Assembly: GCA_964017235.1 (NCBI GenBank)
Contig: OZ024936.1
Coordinates: forward strand, 87,952,537-88,016,536
Length of the DNA stretch: 64,000 bases
From: Sabellastarte sp. h YS-2021
Taxonomy: Eukaryota > Annelida > Polychaeta > Sabellida > Sabellidae
Reading direction: 5' to 3'
The position numbers were made by a program, and so were the translations under genes. Of this stretch, positions 1 to 9,722 are shown one piece after another. Below the pieces are notes generated by a model. That model did not search any database and was not told where the DNA came from. It saw nothing but the letters and a program-made list of their open reading frames with translations. Numbering within the stretch: the stretch's first letter is position 1; each line of letters opens with the position of its first letter.

Positions 1-158
1 CGAAATTAAGGTAACAGCAATCGAGCCCATTTTATTGTCAAACTGAAATAATATCAAAAGAGTAGAATCTTGTTCGTTCTGGATGCCAAATTACCTCTCA
101 TATTCAAACAAACTGATGGTCTAATAATAATCTAATTTAATGTAAACTTTAATAGCCC

Positions 159-617
159 TTAATCTCCATCATTTGGAAGGATATTGGACAGTCTAAGGAA
201 TGAGAAGAAACATGTTACATACAATGCTTTGAAGATTGTGGAATGTGGAACTGTATCACAATACATCAGCAGTGACTGTAATTTTTGAATATCTAGAATA
301 GGACGAATGGTCGGATCAAGGGGGGCACTAATTTTGAGTGCTTTTAGGTATAACTGAATCCTTTGGTCTCTAAAGGGGTGTGTTGAAAGACCATATAGAA
401 TGTGGAGGGTTCTGATAGCAGCCATGTAATTTGCTATGTTAGCCCTAGAATGACCATTCTGACATAGAAACTCCATGTTTTTGAAGCTAGCCCATTTTCT
501 GTACCAATGGAAAGCTATATTTTTGTGGATCTGACTTTCTAACTTAGCAGTTGGATTATTGGAATGAAAGATAAATCTGTGACAATAACTGTGGGTACTC
601 TGAGGTTGAGCACCCAA
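159..617 (-). pseudogene. Tyrosine recombinase fragment (Ngaro-like)
   Basis: 152-codon ORF whose second half matches the N-terminal and first catalytic segment of the recombinase at 58541-59515: SRANIANYMAAIRTL against SNIANYLAAIRAL, and FLRLSNILP against FLRLSNIVP. The Arg of FLRLSN is the first catalytic Arg of the family. The C-terminal HxxR, H/W and nucleophilic Tyr are absent because the frame stops just after this motif; nothing like them appears down to base 1. It begins three bases after the Gag stop, so the RT region was deleted. Non-functional. Confidence 0.8.
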
Positions 618-619
618 AG

Positions 620-1782
620 TTATTCATTTTTTGAAAGTTTTCTCAATTTGTTTTTGCATTCTACTTCACTATGATTGAAAGCCTTGCATTGGTGAAATGC
701 AACAGCACATATGTGTCTGTATAAAATCCCTTTTGTTTCATGGGTTTTGGGCTGGTTGCATGTGCCCTTGTTGTAGAAAATGCAGGGCATGGACTTGACG
801 TTTTTCTGACCTATTTTGTTCACATTTTGATGGTTTTGAGATGAATAACTATGTCTTTGAGCATGTGCCCTTCTAATTCTATCTATCTTATGTAACTCAG
901 TGTAGTCTTTTATCTCCCCCTGTTCCATTCTACATAATAGAACGGCATGGCTGGCCTTGGCCGCATCCCAAGAGAAGTCATTCGCATCATCAAGCAATGA
1001 GACCAAATAATCTAGCATGGAATCTTTAATATCAGAATTTTGTTCCTCTTTCATGATGCGACCAAAGCCAGCCATCCATTGTGTAAATGACAATATGATG
1101 ATACAATATTCTTTCTTTTGAATTGCCAGAAAGAACGTACTCATGGGGCCATTTTACACGATTTGGTACTAATACTTCAACTGCCCCCCCCCTTCAAGGA
1201 TTTAACTTTGGTACCTGTTTTGTTGAGGGAAGCCAGTTCCTGGAGACGTCTTTCGACTTCCATTTGTAGGTTAGCATCTTGCCTCAAAGAATGTAAGTCA
1301 GGTACGCTAGTATCTTGGTGAACAGGGGAGGGTGTGACCGCTGGTTGAGGTTGGACCTTTGATTTGTAACTTTTGTTCTTGATTTTTGTAGTGTCAGTCC
1401 TCTTTTTACAAGATTTTTTTTCAATATCATGTAACCATTTGCCAAGTGATTGTAATTGTGCAAGGATTTGGATATTAATGGCTTCTTGTGAGGTACTTTG
1501 ACAATCCGAACCTGTGGGATCCGATTTTTTGACAGATTTATGTCGATTTACAACTGGTTGCTGAGAATCATTATCATCATCAGAACTAGCAATTAACGCT
1601 TCACAATCTGATTCATTTATGGAAGAATCATTGTCCGACACTTGCCCGGTGGTTGATTCTTGCTGTGAAACCAGAAGTTCCTTCATGAAGGTGTTGTCCT
1701 CTGACATGTGAAGCTCCACAGGTACCTCTACAATGCCTTGACCATCCGATCGTAAGTTGTACTGACGAGTGGATGCTGCCAT
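620..1782 (-). pseudogene. Gag-like nucleocapsid protein, Ngaro-like element, frameshifted
   Basis: Starts at a Met (1780-1782) equivalent to the Met of the 54934 Gag. The first frame runs to 1177 and the second from about 1144 to 620. They join at a C9 homopolymer (G9 on the coding strand) near 1183-1191, so a slip in that run is the likely break. N-terminal motifs YNLR and VPVEL are shared with the 54.9-kb copy. The middle contains an acidic/Ser-rich linker. The C-terminal half has MAGFGRIM, DYLVSLLDD and ASHAVLLCRMEQGE, nearly identical to the other copy, then a Cys-x7-Cys-x5-His...His-x-Cys finger, presumably for nucleic-acid binding. An upstream Met at 1923 is unlikely to be the start, because similarity begins at 1782. 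Confidence 0.8.
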
Positions 1783-2017
1783 GTCGTCAGAATACTTTAA
1801 AATAGTAAAACTAAAAACCCTAAAATAACTTGTAAAACTGATTGTAAATAGTTTCTGATGATTTGCAATGTCACCCCTGTCACCTCCAAGTTTCAAATGA
1901 CCGAATGTCTGGTCAAGCCCCAAGGTGACCAGTCACTGACCACTCAGAAACTAGGGCAAGCTATGTGCTAATACCTGTAGAAACCGAAATTTTTTGGGAC
2001 CCCTAAGGGCTGAACTA

Positions 2018-2037
2018 CCCGGCACCCAGATGCCGGG
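2018..2037. other. Terminal hairpin of Ngaro-like element
   Basis: Perfect 7-bp stem (CCCGGCA / TGCCGGG) with a 6-base loop at the 5' end of the minus-strand element. The core GGCAT-T-GGTGCC is shared with the hairpin at 54654-54675, but the outer stem bases differ and still pair. Confidence 0.6.
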
Positions 2038-2067
2038 ATGTAAAAGGCACAAGACAAATCACACCCT

Positions 2068-3477
2068 TATGGAAGAGTAGAAGGGCCAACATGACATTTT
2101 TTTATCTTGATTTATCGAGTTGGTAAGTTGATAAATCGACTTAACTATCTCAATTTATTGGCTTAGTAACTTGATTAATTGACTTAGGTGTCTCTATTTA
2201 TTGACTTAGTAACTCGATAAATCGACTTAACTTTCTCGATTTATTGACTTAGTAACTGGATAAATTGACTTAACTATCTTGATTTGTCGAGTTAATAAGT
2301 CAATAAATTGACTTAAGTATCTCGATTTATTGACTTACTCATTCGATAAATCAACTTAGGTATTTGCTTTATCCAGATACTACGTCAATAAATCAAGATA
2401 CCCTAAGTTAATTTATTTATGTATTTCAATGTTACATAGACGTTTCATTTTGAATCTCTTCACTCAAGGTCAGTTTGCTTAACCAAATAAGCCCCGCTAA
2501 ATTGGCTGGTGAACAGAAGCCATGACTTTGACCTAAAATGTAATCTAATAAAATCTTCATTGCACCTAATCTCTAACAAGGCAATTGCCTTTTTAGGCAG
2601 GTTTTTTATGCAGGTTATAGGACTTCTTAACAATATTCAAATATCTTTGATATGTATCAGTCACACTTTGTCACCCTTTTAACACCAACAAAACATGATC
2701 ATAAGGAATCATTCACCATTATTTGCAAATCAGAGGAGCAACATTACAATTAAGGGATGCTAACCTGGAACAGGCTTACTCCATGTACTTTTCAAAAGTA
2801 AATGCTAGCCCTAGATTCTGACATCTGATGGAGATAAAGTACTTAAACAGTATTTTTACTGCATCACTTTTTCTTGATTTTACTTTGGGGAGATTTTGCA
2901 GGTGCCAAGTTTTAAGTCGGCCAAATTGGCAAGGGCTGATTTGGCAAAGGGACAATTAGTCCCGATCCCTGTTGATGCGTTCTTATAATGCCCTGTATTT
3001 CGTTGGTAATCATGCAGCCAGAATTGTTTAATGGGTTCACATTTGACCTTGGTCCCCTCCTTAAAGTCATATTATGGTCCTTAATACTTATAATGCCTAT
3101 GGCACCTTAAAATTGGTATTTCGGGTTTTTGATGTGAAAACAGCTAATATTAAACCACATTGTATCAATGTTTTAGTGGGGTGATGTTTGACCTTGAACC
3201 CTACTTTCAAGGTCTAATGTGGTCCTTCATACTTTTAATGGCCTGTATCTCCTTTTTAATATTGGTTCTAGAGCTAAGTTGATTGATCAAGTTAGTAAGT
3301 CGATAAATCGAGATAACTAAGTTGAATTATCAACTTGCTAAAACTCAATAAATTGAAATACATAAGTAGATTTATCAAGTGACTAAGTCAATAAATCGAG
3401 ATAGCTAAGTTGATTTATTGAGATACTAAGTCAAAAATAGATAAAATATTACCATGTTGGTCATTCTACTCTTCCGT
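2068..3477. mobile_element. Fold-back, TIR-bearing non-autonomous DNA transposon
   Basis: The ends are inverted repeats: left 2069-2110 (GGAAGAGTAGAAGGGCCAAC) and right 3440-3477, reading GGAAGAGTAGAATGACCAAC on the other strand. Both are flanked by TA, which fits a TA-target (Tc1/mariner-like) MITE; the family assignment is inference. Inside each TIR lies a block of short quasi-palindromic repeats built from TCGATTTATTGACTTAG and its complement (about 2098-2410 and 3275-3440), in opposite orientation. The 860-bp core shows no coding potential. Confidence 0.7.
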
Positions 3478-3483
3478 ACACAC

Positions 3484-3960
3484 TGTAGACATTTCTACTT
3501 TTTGTATGAAAGTTGTACTGTTGAAATTTAGTACGAGGGGTCACAGATTTTATTTTTAGTTTTCTTCTCATGTAATGACTATCTAGGATGAATGAATGGT
3601 TGGCTAGCTATCAAGATAGCCCTTTTGCACTCAGTCATTATATTTGTCTTATTTCAAAGATATGTTTCGAAAAAGTAAACTCGACTTGTGTTCAAACAGG
3701 ACGTTCATAAATATATGGAGAAAAATGAGCAATGATGCAATGCTTGGTGACCATGACACAATTTCAGGTATTATAATTAAATATATCAATATCTTGAATG
3801 ACGAAAACAGTCGAAACTACTTTCCTGTCATCATTATGCACAGAAATAATATAATTTAACCTTGTACATCTGTCTTGGCTGTTGGATTCCTCTAAATATC
3901 TTACACATCTTGTTACTTTTCTCCCCATTCCCCATTCTCCCCATCCCCATCCTTTAAGTA
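3484..3960. repeat. Dispersed repeat, copy 1
   Basis: Similar to 62917-63650: both contain GTAGACATTT-TACTTTTTG, a diverged GGATGAATGGTT...AGGTAG stretch, GTGACCATGA-like and ACCTTGTAC-TCTGTCTTGG segments in the same order. A short piece also occurs at 49771-49840. No ORF is conserved between copies, so the 71-codon frame here is treated as chance. Confidence 0.6.
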
Positions 3961-6394
3961 TGGCATGGCATGGGCTGCATACATTTATTATGCATACTAT
4001 TCAATTACTTACACAGACACAAACAAACACTTGTAGGTATTTACAACTTACACAGGTATTATTTAGAAATTCGTTACGGCTTCAAATGGAATTATTGGAT
4101 ATGACATGCACAATATGTAACTATACATAATTTGAAACAGAATTTACAAAATATGAATCACTTTTTTCAACAACAACCGTCCAAATTCATGAAAAAACTC
4201 ATGAAAGCAAGATCTACACGTTAACATTGTAACGTTATAACTTCTGTATTACTGATATTATTGAAGAATTGCATTTAAAGAGGATGTACAATTTACAAAG
4301 GTAGTTAAGGTAGGAAAAAATACTTAAATAGAATTTACCTATGCTTGGAGCACCAATCCAAACCAATATGTAAATTTAGGATAAAATTGTAACGAAATAT
4401 ATATATATTTTTTAATTTCTTTGTAGGGTATAAGGTATTGTAATCAGCTCCGCTTGTTTATTTGTTTGTGTGCATAACTCAAAATCTATATGTCAGAACA
4501 GGGTCCTAGTTTCTCATAGTGGGGTCTGCTTCAGGTATAGTTCTCCTCAAAGATGATCCTCATCAAGAGGTCAATCATTGCGTATATAATTGGTTTTGTG
4601 ATTTTAGGCAATATCCACAAGAATAATCCATTCAACAGATCAGGGGCCTGTTAATCGAAACATTCGCAAAATGGCAACCTAACCAATACTTAACGACAAA
4701 AATGACATATTAACTAAAGAATTTAGTGGATAAATAGAAAGCACTCTTTCTGTTGTTGTTACGATATGTTTTTGTTTGGTAATAAGAGTAAATGTGTGGC
4801 TGTGTTTGGTTACTTGTGCGTTTGAGTGTAACAATGCCCTATGCCATAGTACCTTATTTAGTAGACACACAAGAGTGGGGTTTACATATGTTATTCACCA
4901 ACATTGATTTTGATCTAAAATACTATTTACATACTGGTATAATGAGAGATTAAGGCCACCTTAATAAAAGTATATAGTTAAACATTTTATATACTCTATA
5001 TTGAACATACATGAGATATATTTGCAATAAACTTACAATGCAACATAGATTAGGTTAACCTGGCCACGGCATAGCTTGGCCCCATAAGTTGTTAAAGCTT
5101 TGTGACTAGTGGAGGAGATGACATTAAGGTTGAAACATAAAGTGAAAATTTTTGAGGAATTTTACTTTAACAACATAGATTTTGGGCCAAGCTAAGGTTA
5201 TGTATAACTTTAAGCATTGGCTAATAATGATAATTTAGATTTTCTGGTTAAGTAGAGTGAGCTAAGGTGTAAATACAGTGAAGAAAGACTTAATAAGTAC
5301 CCCCATTGACATGTTGTTTACAAAAGAGGCAGACTAAAATTTAAAATTGATGAGTATTTATAAATATGTATAAAGGTAAATGAACTAGTAAGATGTGTAA
5401 ACATAAAAGATGAGGTAAATTGTAAGATCTGCAGTTAAAACAAAGATAGTCAAAACTTACAAAAAGAATTAGATAATCATTAAAAATGTCTTAGCATCTC
5501 AGACTATCTGGGAAAGTTGACCAAATATTAGATATTTATCTAAAATTGATTTGGAATCTCAATGATATGTTAGTACAGATCAAATTCAATTCATAAATGT
5601 TCATTAAAATGTATCAGTCACTCGACTAAATCCAATGTAATTTGTCATTTATATCCACATTACCTTTATGTACAATATTCAGTAACTTTGTTTTATACAA
5701 CAATGGTATTGGAAGTAAAGAACAAAGATTTTAATGCAACTAACAGTTAAGAACAGGTCCTGAGTTATCGTTAAATTTGAGGGTTTTTTACAAAAAAATT
5801 AACCAAGAGTAAACTAAGGTTTTGATCTACCCAAGAGCTTGCTGACTTAGGGTTTAAGTTAGAGCTAACCAATTCGTTAGCTGAACAAAATCTTTGATTT
5901 ACAGGCCCCTTGGTCATATTTTTACACAAGGTGGAATCTATCAGTGGCTTGTCACTCTTCAAAGAGAATCCAGATTTTCTTTTCAAACACTACCTACTGG
6001 AAAGGGTTTGTGTATTGTCAGGCACTATTTTCATATTTGGTTCCTGCTTGAGATCTTTTTAAAAGCATTGTCTGGGGTTGTCTGGTCATATACATGTGCT
6101 GTATGATAAGATATGCTGTCCCCCCCACCATAACTTGGCACTCATCTTAACTTGGCACAAAACGTAATTTAGAGACAATTGTCATTGTAAACACTCATGT
6201 ATTTCCCATAATGTACCATATTTTATAAGGTGAAAAACATCATGGTCACATCATAGTCACCATGCGGCAGAGGTCATAATGTCCACTAGAGTTCATGTGA
6301 GAGACCTTAATGGAATTCGTCCCCTTCTAGACCTTACCACATCAGTTCTGTTATCTCTTATCACTCACTGATTTTGAGTTTCATGTAAGAAACA
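3961..6394. other. No gene recognised
   Basis: AT-rich DNA with only short unrelated frames. A possible 1.27-kb element at 4642-5909 is bounded by near-matching ends (AGGGGCCTGT-AATC) in inverted orientation, but the evidence is weak. The rest shows nothing I can support. Confidence 0.5.
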
Positions 6395-6572
6395 GTCCCT
6401 CTGTCCCAACTTAGTTTTCTTCCCTCCTGGTCACACCCACAATTCTGGATTACTGACCCTGAACGCCCTCGACTCCCCCTATGATAATGATTTTGTTTAA
6501 CTAGCGCACCGAGTTCCTCTTTGTGGGGAAGATATTGCAACGACAAAGCAGTAGATTAGATTAGATTAGATC
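6395..6572 (+). mobile_element. 5'-truncated LINE 3' end
   Basis: Matches, in opposite orientation, the 3' terminal segment of the LINE at 27600-28900: CTCCTGGT-ACACCCACAAT, TACTGACC, CCCTATGATAATGATTTTGT and GCAGTAGATTAG are shared in order. It ends in a (TTAGA)n tail at 6551-6572, typical of a target-primed, severely 5'-truncated insertion. It codes only for a C-terminal scrap. Confidence 0.7.
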
Positions 6573-7208
6573 ATAGTCAATTTGACAACATATATGTGTC
6601 ACATATGAAATACATGAGGGGGAATTTTCTTGTATAGTAAATGATATTATCACCCTTTAAAACACTGTAGAAGTTAGGTTGATTTTTATGAAATACATGT
6701 AGAGCCTGTGTCAGTGCATACTTTAATTAAGAGAATTCATAGTTAAAACACTTATTCAAGAAAAAAACACGACCTAAGATTTTAATTCCAAATTTTTCCA
6801 AAAAATGCAAGAGCAGCAAAGATAAAAGATAAAATTTTGACAATGTTAGAATGGCTTGGGATGACTTTTAGTTAGAATTAAGTAATACACATACTGCACT
6901 ATTATATCTTGGCAAATGTTATCCTGTAATATTATATTTATGGTCAAAAATTTTAAAATATTATTACATAGCACCAAAACTACCATAACTACCATTTCAT
7001 TATCTCTGCCATTGTTTCACCGGCATGTGTATGTCTGTTTGTTTGTTTGTTTATATGTTAACATCATAGATTAAGGAGGAATTTGAAAGGTTATGGAATA
7101 ATTTTTAAAGGAATATATGTCATTAGCAATAATGGAGGCGTTGGGACTTGGTTGAGACATGTACTTCTGAATACACTTGTTGGAGATGGAACTAATCAAG
7201 TTTAACTG

Positions 7209-8306
7209 TTATTGTTTGTGTTTATCTACAAGAACAAATATAAATGGCAATATTGTCACGCTAAATGTGATTATTGCTATACCAATCAACTCTGTCACAT
7301 TAGCATGCCCAGGATGAAACTCACTGAGAAATGTCCTCTGGCTGGCATACAAAGTCACAGTCAAAATGACATTTGAGAGTGCAACACTTGAAATATGCCA
7401 ATATTTATAAACCAAAATACTCAAAGTCCGCGCTGCACCTGAAAATGCAACAAAACAGAACAAAAATATCACGCAGTATCTCCCAGATGGAATTGTATAC
7501 ACACTTTCATGCTTTATTCCTGTCCATATCAAGTTCATAACAAATGACAACCAGCCTTCACACAGTGCGAGCCAAAGCATGACAACAGGCAATGGGTATT
7601 CATTGAGCAGTAACCGATCTGTGTTACCCTCTATGGTCATTGCTATGAAAGCAATAATGATTAAAACATATCCATACCATAAGTTATGTCCTCCATGATT
7701 TTCTAAGTTATCCACATCTGTGCTGTTATTGCCTGATGTTTGAAACTGTAAACTACCATTTATTTTGTTCAATCCACTATCAAGAACCTGGCATGGTGAA
7801 AGAGGAATAGTGTTTTGTTCCACTTGGGAATGCCAGGGTTGCACCACAAGTAATATCCCTACAATAACTAAGAAAGATATAACAACTGACCTCTTTGTGA
7901 TAGATTTTCTATAATAGTCATAGCTTGTAGAAAACAATATGTAAAAGGCTACACCCAAGCCATCAAGATTACCAATAGGCATAAAGGATGCAGCCAAATA
8001 AAATGTTGAGCTATAAATTACATTGGTTAAGGCAGATACAGCAAGCAGATGAATATCTTTTTGGTGCAGCTTCCAAGAATAGTTGCCATGAAAAACAGCA
8101 GGTGTAATCCCAAGGCACTGCAATATGAATCTCAAGCTGATCACCTGAAATATATTCGATTGGATTCCAGACACTTGCGCTGAAATTGTTGACAAAATGT
8201 ATGACATCTGCATAACCACCATAATAACTATGGCAAATATGGTCTTGCATACCAATGCTGACTTTGTAAGAAGTGGCTGTGTCTCATCTTCATATGTTTC
8301 ATCCAT
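7209..8306 (-). CDS. SLC35G-like DMT/EamA-superfamily membrane transporter
   Basis: 365-residue single-exon ORF with about ten hydrophobic segments (roughly residues 18-40, 50-70, 85-108, 113-131, 140-160, 212-232, 240-262, 277-300, 303-325, 338-360). This is the usual two-times-five plan of drug/metabolite transporters. The loop between TM5 and TM6 (about 165-205) holds several N-x-S/T sites. The first-half motif ending in GVAFYILFSTSYDYY and the second-half AARTLSILVYKYW fit SLC35G/acyl-malonyl-condensing-enzyme-like family members. Substrate is unknown. The start codon lies just before a cytosolic DETQPLL stretch that resembles an acidic dileucine-type signal. No break is seen. It is probably a real host gene; the lack of introns is common for SLC35G genes. 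The Polinton lies about 720 bp upstream of its ATG. Confidence 0.75.
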   Translation of the reverse strand: MDETYEDETQPLLTKSALVCKTIFAIVIMVVMQMSYILSTISAQVSGIQSNIFQVISLRFILQCLGITPAVFHGNYSWKLHQKDIHLLAVSALTNVIYSSTFYLAASFMPIGNLDGLGVAFYILFSTSYDYYRKSITKRSVVISFLVIVGILLVVQPWHSQVEQNTIPLSPCQVLDSGLNKINGSLQFQTSGNNSTDVDNLENHGGHNLWYGYVLIIIAFIAMTIEGNTDRLLLNEYPLPVVMLWLALCEGWLSFVMNLIWTGIKHESVYTIPSGRYCVIFLFCFVAFSGAARTLSILVYKYWHISSVALSNVILTVTLYASQRTFLSEFHPGHANVTELIGIAIITFSVTILPFIFVLVDKHKQ

Positions 8307-9024
8307 TTTAGGCTGGTTATGTTATTTTAGACCAGGTTATAAGATTACCTATGCTGGGAACTGTCTTGATTTTTATTTTGATCTTGCTTTATATTTTAGT
8401 TTTCATTGTTCCTGTAAAATAAAACAAAAAGTATGTAACAAATACAATATATTACATTCTTTTCACAACAAATATGACAGTGGCTCCTATTATGAATCAA
8501 TCAGGATCAAAGGAGTATAAGTTGATCCGGTCCAGAATGAATTTGAGCTATGTGGATGTAGGACAGTACCAACTACTAACACTACAATATTCATTTTGCA
8601 AGTTGTGTCTTAGTTTCAAAAGAAAAGAGAAAATCTCAGCAAATGAGGGACAAGCACAGGCAACTTAAGCTCAAAATATTTAAAGACAATTATCCATTAT
8701 TGTCCCTATTCTCCAGGGCTCACATTCATTAACATTCTTATTACACATTTTTTGAGTAAACAACCATTCACTTAGAAAATATACTCAGTACAATGGGGAA
8801 AAGAATACTAAGAGTTTTTAAATTACTGAGACTTTTTAAATTTGTTACAGTGATATAAGAGCAAAGGGCTGAGTAACGCATTTCGTATAGTATTACTTAT
8901 AGATTTGCTATGTTATATGTCACTATTATAAATAAAAATCTTATCATATCTTACCAACAATTAATTAACCAATGGGGTATAAAATTCCCGCAAATAGAGA
9001 ACCCTAAAACTAAATATATAAGTC
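8307..9024. other. 5' flank of the transporter gene up to the Polinton
   Basis: AT-rich, with no convincing exon. It should contain the promoter and 5' UTR of the minus-strand transporter gene. Small frames at 8197-8668 overlap the gene or lack codon signal. Confidence 0.5.
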
Positions 9025-9030
9025 AATGTG
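9025..9030. repeat. Polinton target-site duplication, left (AATGTG)
   Basis: Six bases identical to 27114-27119, directly outside the TIRs. Six-base duplications are the signature of Polinton integrases. Confidence 0.95.
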
Positions 9031-9140
9031 AGTAGTAATAGACGTAGTGAAATCGCTCCACGGATGTGATAGGGAATTGATCTTTAATGTAGTCTCCCAA
9101 CTAAGGTCAATGGAGATTCCAATCACTTCCATATGGAAGC
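9031..9140 (+). repeat. Polinton left terminal inverted repeat
   Basis: 110 bp, the reverse complement of 27004-27113 with a single C/T difference near base 13. It begins with AG, as Polinton TIRs do. The inner end carries the palindrome TCCATATGGA. Confidence 0.95.
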
Positions 9141-9722
9141 CTTCACCTTACAATAGCTATGTATATGTGTGTCTACAGTTTACAATAAAATACTAGTTCT
9201 GCCATATGGAAAGTATGTGTATGGAGATATAAGATACCACGTGGAAGCCTATAGGAAATATTTTTACCCCATATATGACATGTATATATACATACATCTG
9301 TATATTCATATAAGCATATGTATACATTTTGGTGACAACAACAGATGTAAATATGGAAAGAGTTAACATATATGATATATATCTCCATGTGAAGAAAATG
9401 AATTTAAAATCACCAGATGTTTTCCTCACTCTTGTTTTAAAGGAATTTGAAATTATAAATTGTGGACGATTTTTTATGTGTGTATTTTATGTAACCTGTT
9501 TTCTATGGCATTATCCATCACATAGTTTCTCAATACTGAAGGCGGTTTGTAATGTTATTTATTTTAAAATAAGAAATATCTTCAACAGATGGATGGAATC
9601 ATGGCACACATATTCACCATATGCCGAAAGATTGAGAAATCAAATTCACTCAGATATAGATCAAAATTGAACCTAAAAATCTATAAAATGGATGTCACAT
9701 CAGGATTCTACCAATTTTCAAA
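9141..9722. promoter_or_regulatory. Polinton left leader, with TATA box for PolB
   Basis: Subterminal non-coding DNA rich in CATATG and TATATG palindromes. A TATAAAA box at 9682-9688 lies about 35 bp upstream of the PolB ATG, so the 5' UTR would be very short. The small frames at 9169-9670 on both strands lack similarity to anything I recognise and are treated as chance. Confidence 0.45.

Larger units (their letters stand above)
1..2037 (-). mobile_element. Deletion derivative of a Ngaro-like (DIRS-order) retroelement
   Basis: Minus-strand element cut by the left window edge. It keeps a Gag-like gene followed immediately by the N-terminal part of a tyrosine recombinase. The reverse transcriptase and RNase H that lie between these two genes in the complete relatives at 43-49 kb and 54.6-62.4 kb are missing. 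The Gag matches the 54.9-kb copy in order and motifs: a YNLR motif near the start, a PVEL motif, the phrase KWPHEYVL-like region, and a CCCH finger. A short hairpin at 2018-2037 probably marks the 5' terminal repeat. Split repeats cannot be tested because the 3' end lies outside the window. Confidence 0.8.

Noticed and set aside
9169..9670. Short frames on both strands in the Polinton leader
   Set aside because: AT-rich text with palindromic CATATG/TATATG repeats; no domain, signal peptide or conservation visible.
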